DNA of 64,000 bases from Burkholderiaceae bacterium (lineage in GTDB: Bacteria; Pseudomonadota; Gammaproteobacteria; Burkholderiales; Burkholderiaceae_C). The notes beneath the pieces were generated by a model that saw only the letters and a list, made by a program, of their open reading frames with translations, ran no database searches and was not told the origin of the DNA. The DNA is taken from contig JANJVG010000024.1 in the NCBI GenBank assembly GCA_024710165.1, positions 1-64,000 of the forward strand. The letters are read 5' to 3'. A program made the translations under genes and the position numbers. How positions within the stretch are numbered: the first letter of the stretch is position 1; every line of letters starts with the position of its first letter. Below are positions 30,418-39,278 of the stretch, one piece after another.

Positions 30418-31017
30418 TCAGGCACGGGCCATCCAGGCGGCGGTGAGCACCAGCACCAGGGCCATGCTGCGGTTGAACCACAGCAGGCGCCGGCCCTGCG
30501 CCAGCCACTGGCGCAGCAGCGCGCCGGTGGCGGCATAGGTCAGGTTGCTGGCAAAGGCAAACAGCAGCATCACCGGCAGCACGATGGCCAGGCGCTGCAG
30601 GGCGTCTTCGCGCCCGGCAATCCAGCCGGCCACAATCGTCAGCGCCAGCAGCCAGGCCTTGATATTGACGAACTGCAGCGCCACCCCCTGCCAAAAACCC
30701 ACGTTCAGCCGGGCTGCGTCGGCCTCGGCCAGCCGGCTGCTTTGCCCGAGCTTCCAGGCCAGCCAGAGCAGGTAGCCAATGCCAAGGCCCTTGATGGCCA
30801 GACGCAACACCGGCGCTGCCAGCACCATCGCTCCCACCCCGCCGGCGCACAGCAGCAGCAGCGCCGACCAGCCCACAGGCACCGAACAGACGAAGCGCAT
30901 GGCGTGGCGCAGGCCCCGGTTGGCCGCCAGCGCGGTCGAGAGCGTGGTGTTCGGCCCGGGCGTGAAGCTCATGGCCGTGGCAAGCAGCAGCAGGGCGGTG
31001 AATTCGGCAAAAGGCAT
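30418..31017 (-). CDS. LysE family translocator
   Basis: 199 aa; ATAMSFTPGPNTTLSTALAANRGLRHAM. Confidence 0.92.
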   Translation of the reverse strand: MPFAEFTALLLLATAMSFTPGPNTTLSTALAANRGLRHAMRFVCSVPVGWSALLLLCAGGVGAMVLAAPVLRLAIKGLGIGYLLWLAWKLGQSSRLAEADAARLNVGFWQGVALQFVNIKAWLLALTIVAGWIAGREDALQRLAIVLPVMLLFAFASNLTYAATGALLRQWLAQGRRLLWFNRSMALVLVLTAAWMARA

Positions 31018-31139
31018 CGGGCGCGGGCAGTACGGTGGTTTCTGACAGGCAAGGGTGCAACTGTACGGCCATTGCGGCTTGCCCGGGCTGGCCCGGGTTG
31101 CCGGGGCGACAGTGCCTGGGGCGCCCTTGCCCGGGCGAA

Positions 31140-31757
31140 TCAGCCCAGGTGTCCGGTCATCAGGAACAGCGGATAGCTGCGGCCATTCTGGTGCTGCATG
31201 TGCACGATGTCGGTGAAGGCGATGCCGCGCAGGCCGGCGCTCTCGGCCATGGTCTGCAGGGCCTCGGGCGCAAAGCCGAAGTGCTTCACACCCTTGGCCT
31301 CGTTGTCGCCGTGAAAGCTGCCGTCTTCCTGGTACAGGTCCACCAGGGCAATGCGCCCGCCCGGGTGCAGTACCGCCGCAAAGGCGCGCATCAGGGCGGC
31401 CACGTCGGCCACATGGTGCAGCGCCATGCAGCTGACGATGGCGTGGTAGCGGCCCGGCAGGCCGTCAAAAATGTCGCCGTGGTGCGTGGTGATGTTGGCA
31501 ACGCCTTTGTCGTTCAGCACCTGCAGCATGGCGGCGGACATGTCCAGCGCGGTGACGTGTGCCACCTTCGGTGCAATCTGCGTGGCCAGCAGGCCGGTGC
31601 CGGCGCCAAAGTCCAGTACCTGATCGGTGGGCGACAGGGGCAGTTGTGCCAACAGCAGTGGCGGCACGGCGGCCAGTTGCTGCGACATGGGGCGCTGGTC
31701 CCAGTTGCGGGCGGCTGCGTCGAAATGGGAGGTTTCGGGGGTGGGAGAGGTGGTCAC
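31140..31757 (-). CDS. class I SAM-dependent methyltransferase
   Basis: Likely GTG start (VTTSPTPETSHFDAAARNWD); VLDFGAGTGLLATQIAP SAM motif; upstream ORF extension runs antisense to rnpB and is not coding. Confidence 0.88.
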   Translation of the reverse strand: MTTSPTPETSHFDAAARNWDQRPMSQQLAAVPPLLLAQLPLSPTDQVLDFGAGTGLLATQIAPKVAHVTALDMSAAMLQVLNDKGVANITTHHGDIFDGLPGRYHAIVSCMALHHVADVAALMRAFAAVLHPGGRIALVDLYQEDGSFHGDNEAKGVKHFGFAPEALQTMAESAGLRGIAFTDIVHMQHQNGRSYPLFLMTGHLG

Positions 31758-31841
31758 GGCGAGAGCGGATTTCAGGGCAATGGATGCAAGTATGGGCGAT
31801 GCCCGGCTGCCCCCGCCCCACTCTGGGATAATCCGGCCCGT

Positions 31842-32235
31842 GAAGCGCGCCAGACCGCCGCTGGTGCAATCTGGGAAACCAGGCACTGGAGGAACGTCCG
31901 GACTGCACAGGACAGCGTAGCAGCTAACGGCTGCCCACCGTGAGGTGAGGATCAGAGCAACAGAGACGAGTCGGAGCAGGCTGCAAGCCACGGAGGGTGT
32001 TTCACCCGAAGCGGGCGGCGCCCGCTTCGGGTGAAACGGGCAATCTCTACGCGCAGCAATACCAAGTAGGCCAGCCACGGGAGCAGGGCGACCTCTCTCG
32101 ACCTTGTGGTTCCGCAGGGAGAGCTGGCGGGTAGGTAGCACCGAGCCGGGTGGGCGACCCCCGGCCCAGAGTAATGGCGGTCACGCCCGGGCAACCGGGT
32201 GCACAGAATCCGGCTTATCGGCGCGCTTCACACTT
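31842..32235 (+). ncRNA. rnpB: RNase P RNA (class A)
   Basis: ggaggaacgtccggactgcacaggacag, gaggtgaggatcagagcaacagaga, gggtaggtagcaccgagc and terminal cacagaatccggcttatcggcgcgcttcac, which pairs with the 5' gtgaagcgcgcc. Confidence 0.95.
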
Positions 32236-32242
32236 TTACCCA

Positions 32243-32300
32243 TCAAAACAGCGTCCAGCCTTTGCTGGATAAGCGCAAGCTGCTATTGTTTTGGGTAATC
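32243..32300 (-). repeat. dispersed palindromic repeat, copy E (degenerate)
   Basis: Reverse complement aaaacAATAGCagcttGCGCTTATCCAgcaaaggctggacgctgttttga. Confidence 0.55.
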
Positions 32301-33084
32301 AAAACTTCTCCCACCCCTGCAGATACCGCCACTGCCCCTCAGGCACCTTGGCCAGCGGCACGCGGCCGATGCGGATGCGCTTGAGGGCCACGACCTTCAG
32401 ACCCACGGCTTCGCACATGGCCGGGATCTGCCCGGGGCGTATGCCCTTGAGCGCAAAGCGCAGGCGGGTTTCGTTCTGCCAGCTCACCTTGATGGGGGGC
32501 AGCGGGCGGCCGTTGAACGAGAGGCCGTGGCAGAGCTTTTTCAAGCCGTTGTCGGCAATCTGGCCCGCCACCTCGACGATGCATTCCTGCTCCAGCGTCT
32601 CGATGTCCTCCTGCAGCTTGCGCGCGATGCGCTTGTCCTGCGTGTAGACCACCAGCCCGCTGGCGGGGGTGGGCAGCGGTGTGAAGCATTCCAGTTGTTT
32701 GAAGTGGCGCAGCAGCACGCGGATGTCTGCGGCATCCTCGGGCATGTGGGACGGCGCGCCCAGCAGCGTGAGGGCTGACGGCGCACCCTGGCTGCGGCTG
32801 CCGTGCGCGGCGGCGCCAGCCTCCAGGCCCAGCCCGGCCTCGTAGCCTGGGGGCTTGTGCAGCAGCAGGGTGACGGGGGTGAGTTCGAGCAGGCTGGCGT
32901 CTTTCTCCACCATCACCGCCTGGTCGGGGCGCACGCGCGCGCCGGGGAGCTCCTCCACCTGGCCTTCCACACGTACAAAGCCGCCTTCGATGAATTGCTC
33001 GGCCATGCTGCGCGAGCAGGCCAGTTGTTCGGCTACGCGTTTGGCCAGGCGGATGTGGCCGGGGTCGGAATTCTTGTCAGTCAT
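32299..33084 (-). CDS. S4-domain rRNA pseudouridine synthase (RsuA/RluF type)
   Basis: [42 protein letters not shown] (S4); ILLHKPPGYE, SGLVVYTQDKRIARKL; TEQE-like TLEQECIVEVAG. Confidence 0.88.
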   Translation of the reverse strand: MTDKNSDPGHIRLAKRVAEQLACSRSMAEQFIEGGFVRVEGQVEELPGARVRPDQAVMVEKDASLLELTPVTLLLHKPPGYEAGLGLEAGAAAHGSRSQGAPSALTLLGAPSHMPEDAADIRVLLRHFKQLECFTPLPTPASGLVVYTQDKRIARKLQEDIETLEQECIVEVAGQIADNGLKKLCHGLSFNGRPLPPIKVSWQNETRLRFALKGIRPGQIPAMCEAVGLKVVALKRIRIGRVPLAKVPEGQWRYLQGWEKF

Positions 33085-34741
33085 TGCCAGGCTCCATGGC
33101 GCGGATGCGCTCCACATGCGCGATCAGTGAGCGCTGCGCCAGCGGCCACATGCGCGGCGGCACGTCGGCATAGGCCAGCTCCACCCACTGCTCCACCGTG
33201 CCTTCGGGCAGCTGCTGCATGGCGGCGAGGACCTTGGCCTCGCGCGCCAGGCGGTGGCCCTTGAGTTGGGCGATGGCGGCGCGCGCCTCGCCCAGCACAT
33301 GGCCGTGCGCGGGCAGGATGAACTCCACGCCGTGTTCGGCGCACAGCTGGTCGAGCCGGTCGAGCGCGTCGAGGTAGTCGGCCATGTTGCCGTCGGGCGG
33401 GTTGATGATGGTGGTGCTGCCGTTGAGGATGTGGTCGCCGGAAAACAGCAGGCCGTCTTCCCGCAGCAGCAGGCACACATGGTTGGCCGCGTGGCCCGGC
33501 GTGTGCACCACCTGCAGCGTATGGGTGATTTCGCCGTCAAGCCCTTTACCGGTGAGCGTTAGCAGCTCATCATTCGATAGCGAACGGTCGGGTGTGAACT
33601 GGCTGTCGGCACGCGCCGTGGGGGCCGAGGGCCGGCCCAGGATGGGCGGCGCGGCGCGCCCCGCGCGCAGGCACATCTGCTGCAACGGCGCGGCGCCGGG
33701 AGAATGGTCGGGGTGTGAATGCGTGCACACGATCATGCGGATGTCGCCGCCCGCCGCGCGCCACAGGCGTGCCAGGTGCTCGGCGTCCGCCGGGCCGGGG
33801 TCGATGGCGATGTAGCCCGTGGCCGGGTCGCCCACCAGGTAGCTGTTGGTGCCGGGGCCGGTCATCACGCCGGGGTTGGGGGCGGTCAGGCGCTGCACGT
33901 TCTTCAAGAGCGGCACGGCGCGCTCGCTCTGCCAGTCCAGCGGGTGGGCGATCTGCCCGTCGGGGCAGACCAGGGCCAGCTCGCCGAAGGGCATTTCGTC
34001 TTCCATGTAGCGCGCGTCCTTGCCGGCCAGCAGACCCGCGCGCGGGCAGCTCGTCCACAGCGGGGCTTCGCTCACGGCGCAGGCGGCCAGCACATCGTCC
34101 ACGCGCGCGAAGGGCACCAGCCGCTGCAGCGTGCGGATGGTCGGGAAGATCATGAAGAAGCCGCCGGCCGCGTGGCGCTCCAGAGCGTCCTGCGGGCGCA
34201 CCCATTGGGGCTCGAATTGCTCGGCCTCGTCGGCCACGGGCGTCTGGCCTTCGGGCATGCGTGCCACGAGGAAGGGCACGTCAAAGCGCTTGGGCAGGTC
34301 GCGGTCGGTGATCCAGCGCGCCAGGATGAACACCCCGTCGGCGGCCAGCCGCAGGCCGCGCGCCTGGCATTGTGCGGCGAACGGGGCCTGGCGGTCGAGC
34401 GCGGCGATGTCGTCGGCATCGGCCCAGCGCCCGTCGGGATGGCGCGCCAGCAGCACGCCCAGCTCCTCGAAGCTCTCGCGGATGGCGGCAATGGCCTCGG
34501 TGAGCTGCTCGTCGCCCTGCGTGGCGCGGCGTGCGGCGGCGTGGTGCGACTGGGCATCGAGCGCGTCGATGCCGCCGCCGGGGAACACATAGGCGCCGGG
34601 CGCGAAGCTGGCTTTGGTCGAGCGCCGCGTCATCAGCACCTCCAGCCCCTGCGCGCCATCGCGCAGCAACAGCACGGTGGCGGCGGGGAGGGCGGGGACG
34701 GGCGGGCGGGGCGGGTGCAGGAGCTGGTTGGGGCGTGTCAT
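33077..34741 (-). CDS. NUDIX hydrolase - MBL-fold metallo-hydrolase fusion
   Basis: 555-codon ORF; N-terminal [13 protein letters not shown]...[13 protein letters not shown] (NUDIX), C-terminal [14 protein letters not shown]...FSGDHIL (MBL). Confidence 0.88.
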   Translation of the reverse strand: MTRPNQLLHPPRPPVPALPAATVLLLRDGAQGLEVLMTRRSTKASFAPGAYVFPGGGIDALDAQSHHAAARRATQGDEQLTEAIAAIRESFEELGVLLARHPDGRWADADDIAALDRQAPFAAQCQARGLRLAADGVFILARWITDRDLPKRFDVPFLVARMPEGQTPVADEAEQFEPQWVRPQDALERHAAGGFFMIFPTIRTLQRLVPFARVDDVLAACAVSEAPLWTSCPRAGLLAGKDARYMEDEMPFGELALVCPDGQIAHPLDWQSERAVPLLKNVQRLTAPNPGVMTGPGTNSYLVGDPATGYIAIDPGPADAEHLARLWRAAGGDIRMIVCTHSHPDHSPGAAPLQQMCLRAGRAAPPILGRPSAPTARADSQFTPDRSLSNDELLTLTGKGLDGEITHTLQVVHTPGHAANHVCLLLREDGLLFSGDHILNGSTTIINPPDGNMADYLDALDRLDQLCAEHGVEFILPAHGHVLGEARAAIAQLKGHRLAREAKVLAAMQQLPEGTVEQWVELAYADVPPRMWPLAQRSLIAHVERIRAMEPGND

Positions 34742-34813
34742 GCACCCATTATCGGCACAGCCTGCACCCCCACCCTGCGGCGGGGACGACGGCCAGCCCC
34801 GATAATCCAGGCC

Positions 34814-35692
34814 ATGCAAATTCGCTTTACCAAGATGCAGGGTGCGGGCAACGACTTTGTCGTGCTGGACGAAACCCAGGAACGCCTGGGGCTCACGCCT
34901 GCGCATTACCGCCTGCTGGCCGACCGCCACTTTGGCGTGGGGGCCGACCAGATCCTCACCGTGCGGCCCTCGCCGGGTGAGGGCATCGACTTCGAATACC
35001 TCATCCACAACGCCGACGGCGGCGAGGTGGAGCAGTGCGGCAACGGCGCGCGCTGCTTTGCTCGCTACGTGCGCGACAAGGGCCTCACGCCCAAAGACCG
35101 CATCCGCGTGCAGACGCTCTCGGGCGTGATCGCGCCCGAACTCACGCCCGACGGCCGTGTCACCGTGGACATGGGCCGCCCGCAGTTCGACCCGGCGCGC
35201 GTGCCCTTCGACGCCGCAGGCCTCACGCCCGTGCCCCAGGGTTTGGGGCAAAAATGGCCTCTGGCGCTTAATGGGCAAGCGCAGGTAGCTACTGTTTTGG
35301 TAGTGGTTGTCTCCATGGGCAACCCGCACGCCGTGCAATTGGTGGACGACGTGGACAGCGCTCCCGTGGCGCAGACCGGCCCGCTCATCGAATGCCACGC
35401 CCGTTTTCCCCAGCGCGTGAACGCGGGCTACCTGCAGGTGGTGGACCGCAGCCATGTGCGCCTGCGCGTGTTCGAGCGCGGCGCGGGCGAAACCCTGGCC
35501 TGCGGCACCGGCGCCTGCGCGGCCGTGGCGGCGGGCATTCACCTGGGCCTGCTGGATGCGCGCGTGGACGTGCAGACGCGCGGCGGCCTGCTCACCATCG
35601 CCTGGAGCGGCCAGGAGGCCGACTCCGTGTTCCTGACCGGCCCGGCCACCACTGTGTTCGAAGGCCAGATCGACCTCCCCGATACCCCATGA
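34814..35692 (+). CDS. dapF: diaminopimelate epimerase
   Basis: [44 protein letters not shown]. Confidence 0.97.
   Translation: MQIRFTKMQGAGNDFVVLDETQERLGLTPAHYRLLADRHFGVGADQILTVRPSPGEGIDFEYLIHNADGGEVEQCGNGARCFARYVRDKGLTPKDRIRVQTLSGVIAPELTPDGRVTVDMGRPQFDPARVPFDAAGLTPVPQGLGQKWPLALNGQAQVATVLVVVVSMGNPHAVQLVDDVDSAPVAQTGPLIECHARFPQRVNAGYLQVVDRSHVRLRVFERGAGETLACGTGACAAVAAGIHLGLLDARVDVQTRGGLLTIAWSGQEADSVFLTGPATTVFEGQIDLPDTP
35249..35305 (-). repeat. dispersed palindromic repeat, copy F (inside dapF)
   Basis: Reverse complement accaaaacAGTAGCTacctGCGCTTgcccatTAAGCGCcAGAGGCCATTTTTg. Confidence 0.8.
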
Positions 35693-36378
35693 CTTCCCGC
35701 ATTCATCCCATCACCGAAGACGACATTGCCGAATTCCTGCTGCGCACGCCCGGCTTTTTTGAACGCCACGCCGAGGTGCTGGCGGGCGTGCAGCTCACCA
35801 GCCCGCATGGCCAGCGCGCCGTGAGCCTGCACGAGCGCCAGGCCGAAATGCTGCGCGAAAAAATCAAGGGTCTGGAGCAGCGCGTGATGGAGATGGTGCG
35901 CAACAGCCACGAGAACGAGGCCATCGCCCGGAAGGTGCACCACTGGACCGGCAGCCTGCTGCAGGTGCGCGACCCCATCGACCTGCCGCCGGCCGTGGCC
36001 GACGGCGTGCGCACCCTGTTCGATGTGCCGCAGGCTGCCGTGCGCGTGTGGGGCGTCTCGGGTGCCTACATCGACTGCGACTTTGCCCTGGGCGCCAGCG
36101 AGGACGCGCAGGCCTTTGCCAGCTCGCTCACCATGCCGTTCTGCGGTCCCAACCTGGGCTTCGAGCCCTCGGGCTGGCTGGAGCAGGGCGGTGCGCCTGC
36201 GGCCCAGTCCATTGCCCTGCTGCCGCTGCGCGTGGGCGCCATCGACAGCGCCACCCCGGCCTTTGGCCTGCTGGTGCTGGGCTCGCCCGACCCCCAGCGC
36301 TTTGACGCCACCATGGGCACGGACTTCCTCGCGCGCATGGCAGAACTCGCCAGCGCAGCGCTGCTGCGCTTGAGGTGA
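35689..36378 (+). CDS. DUF484 family protein
   Basis: [61 protein letters not shown]484 signature, between dapF and xerC. Confidence 0.92.
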   Translation: MTSRIHPITEDDIAEFLLRTPGFFERHAEVLAGVQLTSPHGQRAVSLHERQAEMLREKIKGLEQRVMEMVRNSHENEAIARKVHHWTGSLLQVRDPIDLPPAVADGVRTLFDVPQAAVRVWGVSGAYIDCDFALGASEDAQAFASSLTMPFCGPNLGFEPSGWLEQGGAPAAQSIALLPLRVGAIDSATPAFGLLVLGSPDPQRFDATMGTDFLARMAELASAALLRLR

Positions 36379-36384
36379 TGTGAC

Positions 36385-36530
36385 CACCCCCCCCTGTGGC
36401 GCTTCGCGCCTTCCCCCTGCTCTCGCACTGCTGCGCGTTGCGGGCAGGGGGCGCCACCAGCGCGGCGGGGCGGCCCTTGCGCGGTGGCCGCTGGCTTGGG
36501 CAGCACTCGTGTTGCGGGTGGTTGGCGATG
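36385..36530. repeat. GC-rich intergenic element with nested hairpins
   Basis: CCCCCTGC...GCAGGGGG and CCACCaGCGC...GCGCGGTGG arms within gcgccaccagcgcggcggggcggcccttgcgcggtggccgc. Confidence 0.4.
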
Positions 36531-36570
36531 CTCCGTGTTGTGGAGCGATGAACCGATTGGCACGCAAGGC

Positions 36571-37530
36571 ATGACCGCCCCCGCGTCGCTGCCCCCCGAA
36601 GCCCAGCGCTACCTGGAGCATGTGCGCGTCGAAAAGCGCCTGGCCGCGCGCACTGTCACCCTCTACACGCTGGATTTGCAGCGCCTGCAGCAGGTGGCCG
36701 CACCGGTGGGGCTGCCGCTGTTGCAATTGCAGACCGCGCACATTCGCCGTGCCGTGGCGCAGATGCATGCGGGCGGGCGCAGCGGGCGCGGCATAGCGCT
36801 CATCCTCTCGGGCTGGCGGGGTTTCTACCTGTGGGCCGCGCGCCAGGGGCTGACCGAGCACAACCCTGTGCAGGGCGTGCGCGCGCCCAAGGCCCCCAAG
36901 CCCCTGCCCAAGGCCCTGGGCGTGGACGACGCCGTGCGCCTGGCCGACCATGCCGAGCCCGGCGCCGACCCCTGGCTGGAAGCGCGCGACGCCGCCATGG
37001 TCGAGCTGCTGTACGGCTGCGGCCTGCGCGTGGGCGAACTGACCGGGCTGGATGTGGCACCCGGCCCCGACACCGAACGTCTGGGGCGCGGCTGGATCGA
37101 CCTGCAGGCCGCCGAAGTGCATGTGCTGGGCAAAGGCAGCAAACGCCGCAGCCTGCCCGTGGGTTCGGCCGCGCTGCGGGCGCTGCAGGCCTGGCTGGAG
37201 CTGCGCGCCGGGCCGTTTGCGCCGGGCCGGCTCGATGCCGCACTCTTCGTGGGCCAGCGCGGCACACGCCTGTCGGCCCAGTCCATCTGGTTGCGGCTGC
37301 GCCAGCGCAGCCAGCAGGCAGGGCTGACCACGCCGGTGCACCCGCACATGCTGCGCCATTCGTTCGCCAGCCACCTGCTGCAAAGCAGTGGCGACCTGCG
37401 CGCCGTGCAGGAGCTGTTGGGCCACGCCAGCATCACCACCACCCAGGTCTACACGCGGCTGGATTACCAGCACCTGGCTCAGGTGTACGACCAGGCGCAC
37501 CCCCGGGCGCACAAAAAGCCGGCGGACTAA
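36571..37530 (+). CDS. xerC: tyrosine recombinase XerC
   Basis: 319 aa; YGCGLRVGELTGLDV, HMLRHSFASHLLQSSGDLRAVQELLGHASITTTQVYTRLDYQHLAQVYDQAHPRA. Confidence 0.95.
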   Translation: MTAPASLPPEAQRYLEHVRVEKRLAARTVTLYTLDLQRLQQVAAPVGLPLLQLQTAHIRRAVAQMHAGGRSGRGIALILSGWRGFYLWAARQGLTEHNPVQGVRAPKAPKPLPKALGVDDAVRLADHAEPGADPWLEARDAAMVELLYGCGLRVGELTGLDVAPGPDTERLGRGWIDLQAAEVHVLGKGSKRRSLPVGSAALRALQAWLELRAGPFAPGRLDAALFVGQRGTRLSAQSIWLRLRQRSQQAGLTTPVHPHMLRHSFASHLLQSSGDLRAVQELLGHASITTTQVYTRLDYQHLAQVYDQAHPRAHKKPAD

Positions 37531-39278
37531 GCGGCCTGCGTGGCGTGGGCCTCGGGCAGGTGCACGGGCAGCGACAGCGTGAAGGTCGAGCCCTCGCCCA
37601 CGGCCGATTGCATCGTCAGCGTGCCGCCCAGCAGTTCGGCCAGCGCACGCGAGAGCGACAGGCCCAGCCCGGTGCCGCCGTGCTGGTAGCTGGTGCGGGC
37701 GTTGCCCTGGCTGAACTTCTCGAAAATGACCGCGTGCAGGTCTGGCGCAATGCCCGGCCCGGTGTCCTGGATGTGAAAGCTCACCCAGCCCGCCTGGGGG
37801 CCGGGTGCCACGCGCAGGTCGATGTGGCCCTGCGACGTGAACTTGATGGCATTGGACAGCAGGTTGTTCAGAATCTGCCGCAACTTGAGGCGATCAACCA
37901 CCAGCGTGGCGGGCACGTCGGGCGCCACGCTGCTGGTGAGCCCGAGCGATTTGGCCGCAGTGCTGACGCGAAACAGTTCCGTCACCTCCGACACCAGGGT
38001 CTGCAGGTCGACGGGCTCGGGGGTCGTTCCCATGGCGCCGGCCTCGATCTTGGCCAGATCGAGAATTTCCGTCAGCAGGGCGTTGAGGTGCTCGGCACCC
38101 TGGCGGATGAGCCCCGACTGCTCCCGCACCCGGGGCTCCTGGGCGCGCAGCTCCATGAGCTCGGCAAACCCCCGGATACTCGTCAGCGGCGTGCGCAGTT
38201 CGTGCGACATGGCCGCCAGGAACTCGCTTTTGGCCTGGTTGGTACGCTGTGCCTCGGCCTCGCTGCGCTGCAGGGCCTCGTGGTTGCGAGCCAGCCGGCT
38301 GATGCTGGACAGAAAAGCCGCCACAAAGATCACCACGGCCACACTCAGCAGCGCGGTGAGCAGCAGCACGATCGTGCGCATCTCGCGCCACGACGCAAAG
38401 GCCTCCTCGGTTGACGTAGCCGTCTGCACCGTCAGGTCGTAGTCGCCCACGCGGCTGAAACCAATGATGCGCTCGACCCCGTCGGCCGACAGGGCCTGGA
38501 GGGCGCCGCGGTGTTTCAGGCCGGTGGCCTGGGTGATCACCTCGGGCAGGGGGGTCACGATCTCCGTGCTGGTGCCGCCGATCACCCGCACGCGCAGTTC
38601 GCCGTCCAGGCCGGCCAGCACCACACCGCCTTGGGCGCCGAAGTCTGCGCCCTGGTAGGTCTCGATGAAATGGTTCTGGTTGAGCGAGGCAACGATCACG
38701 CCGACGGTGTGGCCGTTTTCGGTAACGAGCTTGCGCGTGAGCTGGATGGTGCGCACCCCCGACACCTTGCCCACCAGGGGCTTGCTGACGAACAGGCCGT
38801 TCTGCATGGGCCGGGAGGTCGTGCTCTCGGGCTGCAGGTGCACGCGGATGTGGTCCCGGTCCTTCAGGCTGACGTTCTGGCTCTTGGAGCCATCCGGGTC
38901 GAGGTTGCTGCCCCGGAAGATGCCATCGGCATCCACAAAGGACAGCTGGGTGAGGATGTGCGGCACCATGCCGGTTTCGTTGGCGATGCTGATCAGATCC
39001 AGGCTCTGGACATGCCGGTCGCGAATGCTGTTCTGCACCCGCCACATGGCCTGGTCCACCGTGTCCAGAATGCGCAGCGTGTGTTCCTTGAACGCCACGG
39101 CCGCATTGGTGTTCTGGCGCATTTCAGCGTTCAGGGTTTCTTTCCACTGCCAATGCAGCATGGTGGCCATGGTGGCCCAGGCGCCCAGCAGCACACAGGC
39201 GCTGAACACGCAGGCCACCACCGAATACCTTCGGGCCGAATGCTGGCGCCACGGTGTGGTGGGTTGGGTGCGGGTCAT
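37527..39278 (-). CDS. sensor histidine kinase with periplasmic Cache-like domain
   Basis: 583 aa; two TM helices, SEFLAAMSHELRTPLTSIRGF H-box, NLLSNAIKFT, DTGPGIAPD, GTGLGLS. Confidence 0.92.
   Translation of the reverse strand: MTRTQPTTPWRQHSARRYSVVACVFSACVLLGAWATMATMLHWQWKETLNAEMRQNTNAAVAFKEHTLRILDTVDQAMWRVQNSIRDRHVQSLDLISIANETGMVPHILTQLSFVDADGIFRGSNLDPDGSKSQNVSLKDRDHIRVHLQPESTTSRPMQNGLFVSKPLVGKVSGVRTIQLTRKLVTENGHTVGVIVASLNQNHFIETYQGADFGAQGGVVLAGLDGELRVRVIGGTSTEIVTPLPEVITQATGLKHRGALQALSADGVERIIGFSRVGDYDLTVQTATSTEEAFASWREMRTIVLLLTALLSVAVVIFVAAFLSSISRLARNHEALQRSEAEAQRTNQAKSEFLAAMSHELRTPLTSIRGFAELMELRAQEPRVREQSGLIRQGAEHLNALLTEILDLAKIEAGAMGTTPEPVDLQTLVSEVTELFRVSTAAKSLGLTSSVAPDVPATLVVDRLKLRQILNNLLSNAIKFTSQGHIDLRVAPGPQAGWVSFHIQDTGPGIAPDLHAVIFEKFSQGNARTSYQHGGTGLGLSLSRALAELLGGTLTMQSAVGEGSTFTLSLPVHLPEAHATQAA

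Noticed and set aside
35539-37512. 657-aa minus-strand ORF
   Set aside because: Opposite DUF484 gene and xerC; no recognisable domain.
36571-37530. Tyrosine recombinase as a sign of an integrated element
   Set aside because: Sequence and dapF-DUF484-xerC context mark it as housekeeping XerC.
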